A stretch of 64,000 nucleotides of DNA from G963422745 sp965214285 (GCA_965214285.1 OZ243946.1:2480001-2544000), one strand, 5' to 3'; shown: positions 34,577-43,154, counted from the stretch's first letter. Program-made: numbers and translations. The notes: a model not told the origin generated them from the letters alone.

Positions 34577-35313
34577 GACGCCCCCAGCGGCCGGCCGCCG
34601 TCCACGGGAACCACAGCGCCAGTGGTGCACACGAGATCGCCGACGACCGCCGACACCGCGGCGGCCACGTCGTCCGCCGATGCCAGGCGCCCGAGCGGGG
34701 TCTGGGCCGCCTGGGTCTCGAGCACGCCCGCGGGCATGCGGTCGGCATAGGCGCCGGGCACGTATCCCGGCGACACCGACACCACCCGGATCGCCGGGGC
34801 CAGGGCCCGGCCCAGCGAGCGCGTCATCGAGTCAAGCGCGGCCTTCGAAGCGCAGTAGGCGACATTGGAGCCCTGGCCGGTGACCGCCGCCACCGAGGAG
34901 ATGTTGACCACCACAGCGCCGTGCGCTGCGGCATCGAGCAGGGGCCGCAGAGCGCGGATCACCGCGAACGGGCCGCGCCAGTTGGTGGCGAAGATGTCGT
35001 CGATCAGGTTGTCGTCGAGCGAGTCGAGGTCGTCGTGGGCGACCGGCCTGGTGACGCCTGCGCAATTCACGAGCACGTCCACAGCGCCCGCTTCGGCCGC
35101 AAGTTCGGCGGCCAGGGCCTCCAGCGAGGCCCGGTCCAGCACCGAGATTCGCCGGCTGCGATGGCCCGAGCCGTCGAGGCCCGCCACCACCTGCTCGGCG
35201 CGCTCGGCCGAGCTGTGGTACCCGACGACCACCGCGAAGCCGTCCGCCGCCAGCCTGCGGGCGATGGCTGAGCCGATGCCGCCCGAGGCGCCTGTGATCA
35301 CTGCGGTCCTCAC
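34573..35313 (-). CDS. Short-chain dehydrogenase/reductase (SDR)
   Basis: A 246-residue SDR. VITGASGGIGSAIARR is the cofactor-binding motif, NCAGVTRP the NxxG region, and Ser of ISSVAAVTG with Y-x-x-x-K (YCASK) the catalytic residues. The start is GTG at 35313, overlapping the HisD-like stop as GTGA. Together with the HisD-like dehydrogenase it suggests successive oxidations of an alcohol or polyol. Confidence 0.88.
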   Translation of the reverse strand: MRTAVITGASGGIGSAIARRLAADGFAVVVGYHSSAERAEQVVAGLDGSGHRSRRISVLDRASLEALAAELAAEAGAVDVLVNCAGVTRPVAHDDLDSLDDNLIDDIFATNWRGPFAVIRALRPLLDAAAHGAVVVNISSVAAVTGQGSNVAYCASKAALDSMTRSLGRALAPAIRVVSVSPGYVPGAYADRMPAGVLETQAAQTPLGRLASADDVAAAVSAVVGDLVCTTGAVVPVDGGRPLGAS

Positions 35314-36599
35314 GGCTGTGCCCCCGCAGCGCTGTAGCGCTTCACGCGCAGGTCGGCCTGGGCCTGATGGCCGGCGAAGTTCTCGATGGCGCAGAGCCGG
35401 CTGCAGTACTCGCCGATGGCCACGCTGGAGGCGGCGTCGCTGACCCGCTGGTAGGTGACCGTCTTGAGGAACTTGCCGACCCAGAGGCCGCCGGTGTAGC
35501 GGGCCGCCGCCTGGGTGGGGAGGGTGTGGTTGGTACCGATCACCTTGTCGCCGTAGCTGACGTTGGTCATCGGCCCGAGGAACAGGGCGCCGTAGTTGAC
35601 CAGCCCATCCAGGAAGAAGCCGTCGTCTGTGGTGATCACCGAGACGTGCTCGAAGGCGAGCTCGTTGGCCAGGTCGAGCATCTCGGCGTGCGAGTCGCAG
35701 ACGACGACCCGCCCGTAGTCCTCCCAGGCGACCGAAGCGACGTCGGCAGTGGGCAGGCACAGCAGCTGGCGCTCGACCTCCGAGATCGTCGCCAAGCCGA
35801 GCTCGCGGCTGGTGGTGAGCAGCACCGCAGGCGAGGTGGGGCCGTGCTCGGCCTGGCCCAGCAGGTCCGTCGCGCACATCTCGGCGTCGGCGCTGTGGTC
35901 GGCGAGCAGCAGGGTCTCCGTGGGGCCGGCGGGAAGGTCCATCCCGACCCGCCCGTAGAGCTGGCGCTTGGCCTCGGCGACGAAGGCATTGCCGGGGCCG
36001 ACCAGCATGTCGACCGCCTCCACGAACTCGGCCCCCAGCGCCAGCGAGGCCACGGCCTGGATCCCGCCGAGCAGGTAAATCTCGTCGGCGCCTGCGAGGT
36101 GCATGGCGGTGACCGTCTCGGCGGGGACGGCGCCGTTGATCGGCGGCGTGCAGGCGGCCACCCGCGGCACTCCGGCGACCTTGGCGGTGAGCACGCTCAT
36201 GTGCGCCGAGGCGACCATCGGGTAGCGGCCGCCGGGGACATACGCGCCCACGTTCTGGACCGGAATGTGGCGGTGGCCCAGGGTGACCCCCGGCAGGGTC
36301 TGGATCTCCACTGCGAGCATGGAGTCGAGCTGCGCCTCGGCGAAGCCGCGAATCTGGGCCTGGGCGAAGCGGATGTCCTCAACAGTGCGCTCATCGACTC
36401 CGGCCATCGCAGCCGCTGTCTCGGCTTCGCTGAGCCGGAAGCTCTCGGGCGCCCAGTCGTCGAAGCGCAGCGACAGTTCCCGAACGGCCGCCTCGCCTCG
36501 GGCCTCGACGTCGTCGAGGATCGTGCGCACCTGCTCGGCGAGCGACTGATCGGCGCCGTGCGCCTGCCTGCGCTTCGCGTCCTTGAGGATCTCAGCCAT
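35310..36599 (-). CDS. HisD-family NAD-dependent dehydrogenase, probably catabolic
   Basis: A 429-residue histidinol-dehydrogenase homologue. VGAYVPGGRYPM, VGPGNAFVAEAKRQLYG, AGPTETLLLADHSA, LLGQAEHGPTSPAVL and GTNHTLPT follow the family order, with Gln and His of LGQAEHG as zinc/catalytic residues. It is not among histidine biosynthesis genes but in a LacI-regulated operon with an importer. HisD paralogues of this kind include sulfopropanediol 3-dehydrogenase (HpsN). A polyol or sulfonated-polyol oxidation is therefore a reasonable inference, not proven. Confidence 0.85.
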   Translation of the reverse strand: MAEILKDAKRRQAHGADQSLAEQVRTILDDVEARGEAAVRELSLRFDDWAPESFRLSEAETAAAMAGVDERTVEDIRFAQAQIRGFAEAQLDSMLAVEIQTLPGVTLGHRHIPVQNVGAYVPGGRYPMVASAHMSVLTAKVAGVPRVAACTPPINGAVPAETVTAMHLAGADEIYLLGGIQAVASLALGAEFVEAVDMLVGPGNAFVAEAKRQLYGRVGMDLPAGPTETLLLADHSADAEMCATDLLGQAEHGPTSPAVLLTTSRELGLATISEVERQLLCLPTADVASVAWEDYGRVVVCDSHAEMLDLANELAFEHVSVITTDDGFFLDGLVNYGALFLGPMTNVSYGDKVIGTNHTLPTQAAARYTGGLWVGKFLKTVTYQRVSDAASSVAIGEYCSRLCAIENFAGHQAQADLRVKRYSAAGAQP

Positions 36600-37587
36600 C
36601 GGACCGCCGGGTGGTCTTGCCCAGGCGCAGCGTGCCCGCCACGATGCGCTCGGGGGCTGCGGCGGCCCCGGCGTCGTCGAGCAGTATCGCCAGCGCCTCC
36701 TTGACGAGCACGTCGATGGGCTGGACGAGCGTGGTGAGGTCGTAGCCGGCCCAGGACGCCTGGTCCAGCCCGTCGAAGCCGGTGACGAGCAGGTCGCGGG
36801 GAACGTCGAGCCCGCCGTTGCGCAGGCCGTCGATCAAGCCGAAGGCCACTTCGTCGCTGCCCACCATCACCACGTCGGGCCGCTCGGGGCCGTCGAGTAT
36901 CCCCGCGGCCGCCTTGTAGCCGGCGTCGTAGGTGAAGCTGCCCGCAGCCCTGTACGGACAGGCGATGCCCCGTTCTGCCAGGGCAGACGCGGCGCCGCGG
37001 TAGCGCATCCGGTCCGTCGAGGCGCTGGGCACGCCGCCCACGAACACCGCTGAGCGGACCCCCTGGGCGGCAACGTGATCGGCGAGCTCGCCGGCGCCCG
37101 CCTCGTTGTCCACGGACACCAGCGGCAGCAGGCCCGAGGCGGCCGGCTGGTTGAAGGCCACCACGCTCCCCTCGGGGCGCCTCATGCGTGCCAGATGCTC
37201 CGAGCCGATGGTGGACGATGCCAGCACCAGGCCGTCGAGGCGGTACTGCGCTACCGAGCCCAGGGCGTCCTGGACCTGATCGGCATCGTCGAACGAGAAG
37301 AGCAGCAGCTGCTCGCCCCGCTCGGCCAGCCTGCGGGAGAGCACCGTGAGCACGCTCTGCCAGTGCTCGCCGCGGGCAGGCACCACAGCCCCGACGATGT
37401 TGGTGCGCTCTGACCTCAGCGACCGGGCTATCGCGTTGGGCACATAGCCCAGAGAGCGCGCCGCCGCCAGCACCCGTTCCCTGGTGGCCGGGGCCACGAG
37501 CCCAGGCGAGGAGTAAGCGCGGGCGACCGTCGCCTGCGACACCCCGGCCTCGGCTGCAACGTCTACGGATGTGGCTCTGCGTTCCAA
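36592..37587 (-). CDS. LacI-family transcriptional regulator
   Basis: A 331-residue regulator. The N-terminal HTH is TSVDVAAEAGVSQATVARAYS with the hinge helix ATRERVLAAARSLGYVPNAIARSL, then the periplasmic-binding-like ligand domain (AVFVGGVPSASTDRM, DVVMVGSDEVAFGLIDGL, TGFDGLDQASWAG). TTG 37587 is preferred over ATG 37689 because LacI HTHs begin within a few residues of the start and because a palindromic operator covers the upstream ATG. It probably represses its own operon and the SnoaL-like gene at 37735. Confidence 0.88.
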   Translation of the reverse strand: MERRATSVDVAAEAGVSQATVARAYSSPGLVAPATRERVLAAARSLGYVPNAIARSLRSERTNIVGAVVPARGEHWQSVLTVLSRRLAERGEQLLLFSFDDADQVQDALGSVAQYRLDGLVLASSTIGSEHLARMRRPEGSVVAFNQPAASGLLPLVSVDNEAGAGELADHVAAQGVRSAVFVGGVPSASTDRMRYRGAASALAERGIACPYRAAGSFTYDAGYKAAAGILDGPERPDVVMVGSDEVAFGLIDGLRNGGLDVPRDLLVTGFDGLDQASWAGYDLTTLVQPIDVLVKEALAILLDDAGAAAAPERIVAGTLRLGKTTRRSDG

Positions 37588-37674
37588 GGCGGCCTGTCCC
37601 CCTTTCGGCGCCTCGGGCCATCGACTGAGAAGCGGTGCTCCCAGCACGGACGACGACTCTGCCGGCAAGGTGCC

Positions 37675-37730
37675 TGCATACGTAGTCATCCGTGCGGGCC
37701 GACTATAGCCGCATCGACGATCGCACCCAA
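37675..37730 (-). promoter_or_regulatory. Promoter of the lacI operon with downstream LacI operator
   Basis: On the minus strand TTGGGT (37725-37730) and TATAGT (37702-37707) are separated by 17 bp. The palindrome TGnnTACGTAnnCA lies at 37675-37688, just after the predicted start point, a classical repressor position. The same 14-bp site occurs in the next promoter at 38760. Confidence 0.7.
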
Positions 37731-37734
37731 CGCC

Positions 37735-38703
37735 TCAGCCCGTGTGCAGCAGGATCTGCTTGTAGACGGCCGTCTCGTCGATGAGGACCCACTCGCGGTG
37801 CAGGCCCCGGGGACCCCATTCGGCGTGGCTGATCCCCATCACGTGGGCCATCGCCCCCGAGGGCTCTCCGAAGGCGCCGTCTCCGCTGTGGCGCCCGCTC
37901 AGCGACCAGCGCAGCGCGGCCCGCATCGGCCGGGCAGGGTCGCTGCGGCCGATGCGGTGATGGATCTCGAAGGCGGCATCGGGGAAGGCGCTGCGCAGGC
38001 CGTCCCAGAAGGCCGCCGCGTCGTGGTGACCGTGGCCGCTGGTCCCGCCTGGCAGCTCCAGGTGCGCGGCCCGGTCATAGCCCGCTCGCACAGCCGAGGC
38101 GCCGGAGCGCATCACCTGCCCCAGCAGGTCGCCGTAGCGTTCGCCGGCCTCGTGGCCGTTGCCCGTGCCGGCATACACCGGCGCTGCGTCGTCGCTGGGG
38201 GAATGCGGCCTGGCAGCGGATTGCGGCCCTCCCTCGGCGGCGATCTGAGCCGCCGCATAGTTCTTGGGATCGAGCCCGACCTGCCTGACGATCGCCCCCT
38301 GGTCGCGGACCAGCCACTCGTCGTAGACGCAGTTGTCGCGGACCGCGCAGTCCGCGATCACCCGGTAGCGCAGCTTCGCTCCCGTTGCCGGCCCGTAGGC
38401 GCCGTCGCCGGTGTGGGTGGCCGTGGACAGGATGCGGTGCGACGACAGGAACCCGTCTTCGGGGTTGCCGCACCAGATGACGTCCTCGCCGAGGAGCCGG
38501 CGGTCGCCGAACTCGGCAAGCGTCGCCCGCGTGGCCTCGATCACCGCCTCGTTGCCGGTGACCACGCCGCTCGGGGACCGCACCAAGATGTCGGGCGCGT
38601 AGTAGCGACGCAGGGCCTCCACCTGGCGCTCTTCCCAGATCTCGTGGGTGATGCCGAGGATGTAGTCGGGAAGGTCTGCGAAGCGATCGTCGAACCCCTT
38701 CAT
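37735..38703 (-). CDS. SnoaL/NTF2-like double-domain protein (first gene of the LacI regulon)
   Basis: A 322-residue protein with two SnoaL-like domains (YILGITHEIWEERQVEALRRYYAPD; LRYRVIADCAVRDNCVYDEWLVRD in the first, FWDGLRSAFPDAAFEIHHRIG and REWVLIDETAVYKQI in the second, read in parts). ATG 38703 is preceded by GAGAGGA. Its promoter has a LacI operator between the -35 and -10 boxes. More diverged from the copies at 24463 and 27836 than these are from each other. Function unknown. Confidence 0.75.
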   Translation of the reverse strand: MKGFDDRFADLPDYILGITHEIWEERQVEALRRYYAPDILVRSPSGVVTGNEAVIEATRATLAEFGDRRLLGEDVIWCGNPEDGFLSSHRILSTATHTGDGAYGPATGAKLRYRVIADCAVRDNCVYDEWLVRDQGAIVRQVGLDPKNYAAAQIAAEGGPQSAARPHSPSDDAAPVYAGTGNGHEAGERYGDLLGQVMRSGASAVRAGYDRAAHLELPGGTSGHGHHDAAAFWDGLRSAFPDAAFEIHHRIGRSDPARPMRAALRWSLSGRHSGDGAFGEPSGAMAHVMGISHAEWGPRGLHREWVLIDETAVYKQILLHTG

Positions 38704-38753
38704 GCCGATCCTCTCCCGGCGCGTCCTCTCCCTGCGCGAATCTCCACGCACCC

Positions 38754-38782
38754 AATCTATGACTACGTATGCAAGAAGTCAA
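38754..38782 (-). promoter_or_regulatory. Promoter with LacI operator in the spacer
   Basis: On the minus strand TTGACT (38777-38782), 17-bp spacer, TAGATT (38754-38759). The palindromic site TGCATACGTAGTCA (38760-38773) fills the spacer, so repressor and RNA polymerase cannot bind together. Same site as at 37675-37688. Confidence 0.78.
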
Positions 38783-38794
38783 GGCCGGTCCAGA

Positions 38795-38846
38795 ACGGTG
38801 CCCCTCGCTGGTGAACTCCTCGATGAAGAACTCGAGATCCCGCCGG
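38795..38846 (-). pseudogene. Remnant of a DNA methyltransferase gene
   Basis: About 50 bp on the minus strand encode EFFIEEFTS and then CACCGTTCTGGAC, matching the methyltransferase segment at about 21400-21450 (EFFIEEFTSSGDTVLD) with a small deletion. It sits directly after the PhyH stop. No other methyltransferase motif remains. Confidence 0.65.
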
Positions 38847-38847
38847 C

Positions 38848-39834
38848 TCAGCAGACGGCGGGGTCCTTCCAGCGGGAGTCCTCGAAGATCCGCTGAGCAT
38901 GCTCGCCGTTCACGATGCGGCGGCGTGCTTCGTCCCACATCGAGCGCCAGGCGTCGAAGTCGTCGAGAACCGTCTCGGGGTGGCGGGCGCTGCGTGCCGT
39001 GAAGCTCGGGAAGGCAGGCCGCCCGCTGGGCTGGCCGAGCGGGTTGTAGCGCAGATCCATGCTCCAGCGCAGCCGCCCCGAGCGGTTGGGCAGCGAGCAG
39101 TGGACGTTGTGCTTGTGCAACAGCACCGCTCCCCCGCGCCGCACCGGCAGCGGTCGCCGCTCCATGCCGTCGAGGACCCGCAGCGGAACGTTCGGCTCCG
39201 AGGCCAGCACCTCGTTCACGCAGTGCACCTGCGGGCCGAGCCGATGCGAGCCGGGGATCGACACCAGGCAGCCGTGCTGCTCTGAGGCGTCGCTGAGCGC
39301 CAGCCAGACGGTGACGATCCGGGTGTCGTCGGCTTCGGGCAGCAGGGCCACGATGTCCTGATGCCAGGTGGTCGGCCCGATGTTGGAGTGCGCTCTGAGC
39401 CCCTCGTCGGTCACCCGGTCCTGCGAGGGCTTCATGCGCATCTGCTGCACCGGGTTGGAGGCGATCTCAGCGCCGATCAGCGACTCGACCACGTCGAGGA
39501 CGGCCGGATGGCGGAGCAGGTCGAAGACCGCCGGGCCGCAGTGCATCCGGTAGCTGTCGGCGTCCACTCCGCCGTTGATCAGCGGCAGCGAGATGTTGAA
39601 ACGCCGGTGGGCGTCGGGCTCAGCGGCGAGCAGCGCCGCATAGCGCTCGTCGAAGCTCCCCGTCGGCTCGCTGTCGATGACGCCGGCATCCGTCAGGCGG
39701 CGGATCTCTCCGCTCAGCACCTGGTCGTACTCGGCTCCGATGGGCTCAAGGTCGGCCTCGGGCAGCAGGCGCTCGATGGCCAGGAAGCCGTCGCGCTCGA
39801 ATGCCTCTCGCTGCTGGGAGCTGAGACCAGCCAT
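38848..39834 (-). CDS. Phytanoyl-CoA dioxygenase (PhyH) family protein
   Basis: A 328-residue Fe(II)/2-oxoglutarate oxygenase. WHQD (about residue 160) provides the H-x-D pair; the distal His is in HKHNVHCSLPNRSGRLRWSMD near 245, with the following Arg for 2-oxoglutarate. FERDGFLAIERLL opens the protein as usual for PhyH. It ends two bases before a methyltransferase remnant. PhyH homologues hydroxylate very varied substrates, so no specific reaction is proposed. Confidence 0.88.
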   Translation of the reverse strand: MAGLSSQQREAFERDGFLAIERLLPEADLEPIGAEYDQVLSGEIRRLTDAGVIDSEPTGSFDERYAALLAAEPDAHRRFNISLPLINGGVDADSYRMHCGPAVFDLLRHPAVLDVVESLIGAEIASNPVQQMRMKPSQDRVTDEGLRAHSNIGPTTWHQDIVALLPEADDTRIVTVWLALSDASEQHGCLVSIPGSHRLGPQVHCVNEVLASEPNVPLRVLDGMERRPLPVRRGGAVLLHKHNVHCSLPNRSGRLRWSMDLRYNPLGQPSGRPAFPSFTARSARHPETVLDDFDAWRSMWDEARRRIVNGEHAQRIFEDSRWKDPAVC

Positions 39835-39893
39835 CGCTCGGGAAGATACCAGATCCCGCCCCTGACCGGCCGGCTCTGCTAGCTTCGACGGCC

Positions 39894-40505
39894 ATGGAAG
39901 ACACCTCGATCCAGTCCTCGCCGACGCCCGCGGCCGACGACATGTACACCCTCGACAGCCCCTATGGGGTTGCCAACTGGCGGCCGCTCGTGCACTGGCT
40001 GATGTACATACCCCACGGCATCGTGGTCTACGCCCTGCGCATGCTGCGCCAGGTGGCGTTCGTCGTCAACTGGCTCCACCTGCTGTTCACCGGCCGTCTC
40101 AACCCCGGCCTGTGGGCCGCCCAGGCAGGCTGCATGCGCTACGAGGCCCGTTCGGACGCCTTCCTCCTCGGGTTCAGCGAGCAGTACGCGCCCTTCGACT
40201 TCAACTTCTCCCCCGCCGACAACGGCGCCTACCCGCCGCTGGCGCTCAACCTGCCCGACGTGCCCGAGCGCACCCCTCGAAGGGCGCTGCTGAACTTCCT
40301 GCTGGCGATACCGCACTACATCGTGGTCATGCTGATCGCCATCGGCGCCTTCGTGGTGGTGGTCCTCGCCTGGTTCGCGGTGCTGTTCACGGGACGCTGG
40401 CCCAAGGGCATGCGCAACTTCCTGGTCGACTTCGCCAACTACTGGTACCGGATCGAGATCTACGTCAACATGGTCTCCACCGGCTACCCGCGGTTCGGGC
40501 TGTAA
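39894..40505 (+). CDS. DUF4389 membrane protein
   Basis: A 203-residue protein with two similar halves, each with hydrophobic segments ending in LLFTGR or VLFTGRWPKGMRNFLV (about residues 60-70 and 160-175). The WRPLVHWLMYIPHGIVVY and LLNFLLAIPHYIVVML helices repeat the pattern. This is the DUF4389 fold, a small actinobacterial membrane family of unknown function. It is divergent from PhyH, with 59 bp between starts. Confidence 0.85.
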   Translation: MEDTSIQSSPTPAADDMYTLDSPYGVANWRPLVHWLMYIPHGIVVYALRMLRQVAFVVNWLHLLFTGRLNPGLWAAQAGCMRYEARSDAFLLGFSEQYAPFDFNFSPADNGAYPPLALNLPDVPERTPRRALLNFLLAIPHYIVVMLIAIGAFVVVVLAWFAVLFTGRWPKGMRNFLVDFANYWYRIEIYVNMVSTGYPRFGL

Positions 40506-40514
40506 CAGCCCGGC

Positions 40515-40650
40515 AGCCGACGACGCCGCGCTCAGCTCTGCGGTGGCAGCCGACAAGGAGTGGCTGACGCCGGCCATGGCGAGGAGCTGGCTCGACGGCA
40601 GCGGCGGATTCGCGCCGGTGCAGCCAGCCGCGGCTCTAGCCGGCTCCGTC
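40515..40650 (+). pseudogene. Decayed copy of the siderophore-interacting protein gene
   Basis: 40515-40625 matches the 5' part of the gene at 23579 (GACAAGGA-TGGCT, CCGGCCATGGCGAGGA, TGGCTCGACGGCAGC), and 40631-40650 (CTAGCCGGCTCCGTC) matches the sequence after its stop at about 24429. The whole middle is missing. It therefore represents an internally deleted copy with no coding capacity. Confidence 0.75.
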
Positions 40651-41586
40651 GCCGGGCCGGTCAGGGTGCTCGAGCTCTGAGGCTGCCCGGCTGCGTTCGC
40701 CGTAGTCGCCGAAGGGCCGGTCCCGTTCCCTGACCGCCTCGCGAAACCCGACCTGCATTGAACGCTCGACGAACCGCTCGCCGTCCGGGCCGTGGCGCGC
40801 CGCGCCGTCGAGGATCGTCGCGAGCAGCCGGGAGGCGGCAGGGTCGTACTGATGACCGGCGACGCTGTTGAGAGCCAGCGTGATCATCTCGAGCTGGCTC
40901 GCAGGGACCATGGCGATGCGCTGAGCCAGGCCCATGGCAGTGTCTGCGAGCTCGTCGTCGGGGACCACCTCCAGCACCACTCCCATCTCCAGCGCCTCTC
41001 GTGCGCTGAACTCGTCGCCGGTGAGCATGAAGCGGCGAGCCTGCTGCAGGCCCATCCTGGCGACCCAGCTCCAAGGCGCCTCCGGCACCCCCCAGACCCG
41101 TGACGGCGGGTAGCCGAAGCGGGCCGACTCGGCGGCGACGATCAGGTGGGCGTGAAACGCCAGATTGGCGCCGCCTGCGATGCACCAGCCCTGCACGGCG
41201 GCCAGGGTGGGCTTGGTCGAGTCGTGCAGCTTCGCCCAGGTGTCCGCGAAGCTGCTGATCACCTTCAGATCCTTGGGCACGTCCCAGCGCCCGGCGGCAG
41301 CGGCGGCTGTGTCGGGGCCCCGGCCTGAGGGGTCCCCCGGCGCTGCGTCGCCTCCGCCGGACGAGCTTGCGTCGATGGCCCAGTCGAGGCCGTAGCCGGC
41401 ACAGAAGGCAGGGCCTTCGGCGTCGAGCAGGATGACGCGCACGTTGCGGTCGCGCTGGGCGTCGTCGAGCGCGGCCGACAGCTCGTTTCGCAACTGCGGC
41501 GTGATCGTGTTGTAGGCCTCTGGGCGACACAGCGTGAGCCGCCGCACAGCCCCGTCGTCGCTCACCCGAACGGCTTCGGCGCTCAT
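40636..41586 (-). CDS. Enoyl-CoA hydratase/isomerase family protein with insertion
   Basis: A 316-residue crotonase. AFCAGYGLDWAID forms the first oxyanion segment and GWCIAGGANLAFHAH the second; a Gly/Ala/Asp-rich insertion of about 25 residues lies between them. VWGVPEAPWSWVARMG is a carnitine-dehydratase-like region seen in some actinobacterial members. It overlaps the next crotonase gene by four bases, so the pair is one operon. Confidence 0.85.
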   Translation of the reverse strand: MSAEAVRVSDDGAVRRLTLCRPEAYNTITPQLRNELSAALDDAQRDRNVRVILLDAEGPAFCAGYGLDWAIDASSSGGGDAAPGDPSGRGPDTAAAAAGRWDVPKDLKVISSFADTWAKLHDSTKPTLAAVQGWCIAGGANLAFHAHLIVAAESARFGYPPSRVWGVPEAPWSWVARMGLQQARRFMLTGDEFSAREALEMGVVLEVVPDDELADTAMGLAQRIAMVPASQLEMITLALNSVAGHQYDPAASRLLATILDGAARHGPDGERFVERSMQVGFREAVRERDRPFGDYGERSRAASELEHPDRPGDGAG

Positions 41587-42389
41587 CGGCTGCCCGCCGA
41601 GGGCTCAAAAGCGTCGAAGGCGCCGCTGCGGCCTTCGCCGGCCGCGAACCTGGAGGCGTCGGTGCCGCTGGCCCGCACCGTTGCCATGCCCCGCTCGACC
41701 TCGTTGGCCAGCGCAGGACCGAGCTCCAGCCCCCACTGCTCGATGGCCGAGAGCCGATCCGATCGCAGGCAGTCCTGGGGGAACATGGCCAGGCTGCGGC
41801 CCAGCTCGACCGCTGTGCTCAAAGCGCTGCCGGGCTCGCACAGCCGGTTCGCCAGGCCCATGCGCAGCGCCTCCTCCCCGCTCACCGGGCGCCCCGTGAG
41901 GATCAGGTCCATGGCATGGCTGTGGCCGATCAGCCGGGGCAGTCGCACCGTGCCGCCATCCAGCAGCGGCACTCCCCAGCGCCGGCAGAACACGCCGAAC
42001 ACGGCGTCGTGCGCGGCGATCCTCAGGTCGCACCACAAGGCCAGCTCCAGCCCGCCCGCGACGGCGTAGCCCTCCACGGCTGCCAGCACCGGCTTGGACA
42101 GCACCCGCCGTGACGGCCCCATCGGGCCGTGCGAGCCCACGATCTCGTCGCTGGCGAGCTCGCTGACCGTGTTGCCCCGGCCCGCCGCGATGGCCTTGAG
42201 GTCCGCGCCGGCGCAGAACACGCCGGCGGCGCCGGTGAGCACGACCGCCGCGATGTCGTCGTCGGCCTCGGCTTCGTCAAAGGCGGCCGACAACGCCTCG
42301 GCGGTGGGCCCGTCGACGGCGTTGCGCACCTCGGGGCGGTCGATGGTCACCACCGCCACCGGGCCGTCGCTGTGTGAGCGCACAGTCAT
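41583..42389 (-). CDS. Enoyl-CoA hydratase/isomerase family protein
   Basis: A 268-residue crotonase. VFCAGADLKAIAAG and GYAVAGGLELALWCDLRIA are the oxyanion-hole segments; FGVFCRRWGVPLLDGGTVRLPRL carries the acidic-loop region (read in parts). This crotonase-with-RRWGVPL type is common in actinobacteria. Start ATG 42389. First gene of the two-crotonase operon. Confidence 0.88.
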   Translation of the reverse strand: MTVRSHSDGPVAVVTIDRPEVRNAVDGPTAEALSAAFDEAEADDDIAAVVLTGAAGVFCAGADLKAIAAGRGNTVSELASDEIVGSHGPMGPSRRVLSKPVLAAVEGYAVAGGLELALWCDLRIAAHDAVFGVFCRRWGVPLLDGGTVRLPRLIGHSHAMDLILTGRPVSGEEALRMGLANRLCEPGSALSTAVELGRSLAMFPQDCLRSDRLSAIEQWGLELGPALANEVERGMATVRASGTDASRFAAGEGRSGAFDAFEPSAGSR

Positions 42390-42560
42390 GGGATCACCGC
42401 GGACACAAGGTCATCGCAGACATGGCGCAAACTTAGGCGAAACCGCCGACGCTGGCGACGAGTCGCCCGCAGCGATGCGGCCCGAGGCGACCGTGACGGC
42501 TGATCGCTCAAGACCCCCGGACAAGTCTGCTCGCGATGCGGTTCGGCCCAGGCCGCGATC

Positions 42561-43031
42561 TCAGGCCGTGAGCTGGGTCTGCAGGTAGCGCTCCATGCCG
42601 ATCTGGCTGATGGCGTGAAGCTGGGTCTCGATCCAGTCGAGGTGGTCCTCCTCGCCGACCACGAGGTGCTCGAGCAGCTCTCGGGTGCCGGGGTCGTCGT
42701 CGTCCACGGCCAGGCGCACGCCGCGCCGGTAACGGGCGATGGCGGATTCCTCGAGGGCCTTGTCGAGCTCGAACTGCTCCATGGGCGTCTCGCCGATGCG
42801 CACCCCGCCGAGGCCTTGCAGGTTGAGCTTGCCGTCGAGGAACAGGATGCGGTCCATCAACCGCTCGGCGTCGCGCATCTCCTCCATGGACTCCTCGCGG
42901 TACTTGGCGGCCAGGCGGTCCCAGCCCCAGTCCGCGCACATCTTGGAGTGGGCGAAGTACTGGTTGATGGCCACCAGCTCTGCCCCCAGGGCCTCGTTGA
43001 GGAACTCGATGATGGCTTCAGAACCCTTCAT
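42561..43031 (-). CDS. bfr: Bacterioferritin with substituted ferroxidase ligand
   Basis: A 156-residue bacterioferritin. The N-terminus MKGSEAIIEFLNEAL aligns with other Bfr proteins, so ATG 43031 is the start. Glu18, Glu51 and the haem ligand Met52 (EEM at 50-52) are present, and GEEDHLDW holds the later Glu and His ligands. At position 54, where other Bfr proteins have the ferroxidase His, this protein has Asp (EEMRDAE). It stores iron as a haem-containing 24-mer. The changed ligand could alter iron oxidation rate. Upstream 170 bp to the crotonase operon shows no gene. Confidence 0.9.
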   Translation of the reverse strand: MKGSEAIIEFLNEALGAELVAINQYFAHSKMCADWGWDRLAAKYREESMEEMRDAERLMDRILFLDGKLNLQGLGGVRIGETPMEQFELDKALEESAIARYRRGVRLAVDDDDPGTRELLEHLVVGEEDHLDWIETQLHAISQIGMERYLQTQLTA

Positions 43032-43154
43032 GGCCTCCACCCTAGGCCCCGCTCCCGATCGACGGCAAGGCCTGCCGCCAGCCCGCGACCAGCCCCGGGC
43101 GCTCGATCAGCGCAGCGAACGCCCGACGCTGCGCTGTTCAGGCGTTCGGCCGGC

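Noticed and set aside
35310..36599. Histidine biosynthesis hisD
   Set aside because: No other his genes; the gene is inside a LacI-regulated importer and catabolic operon.
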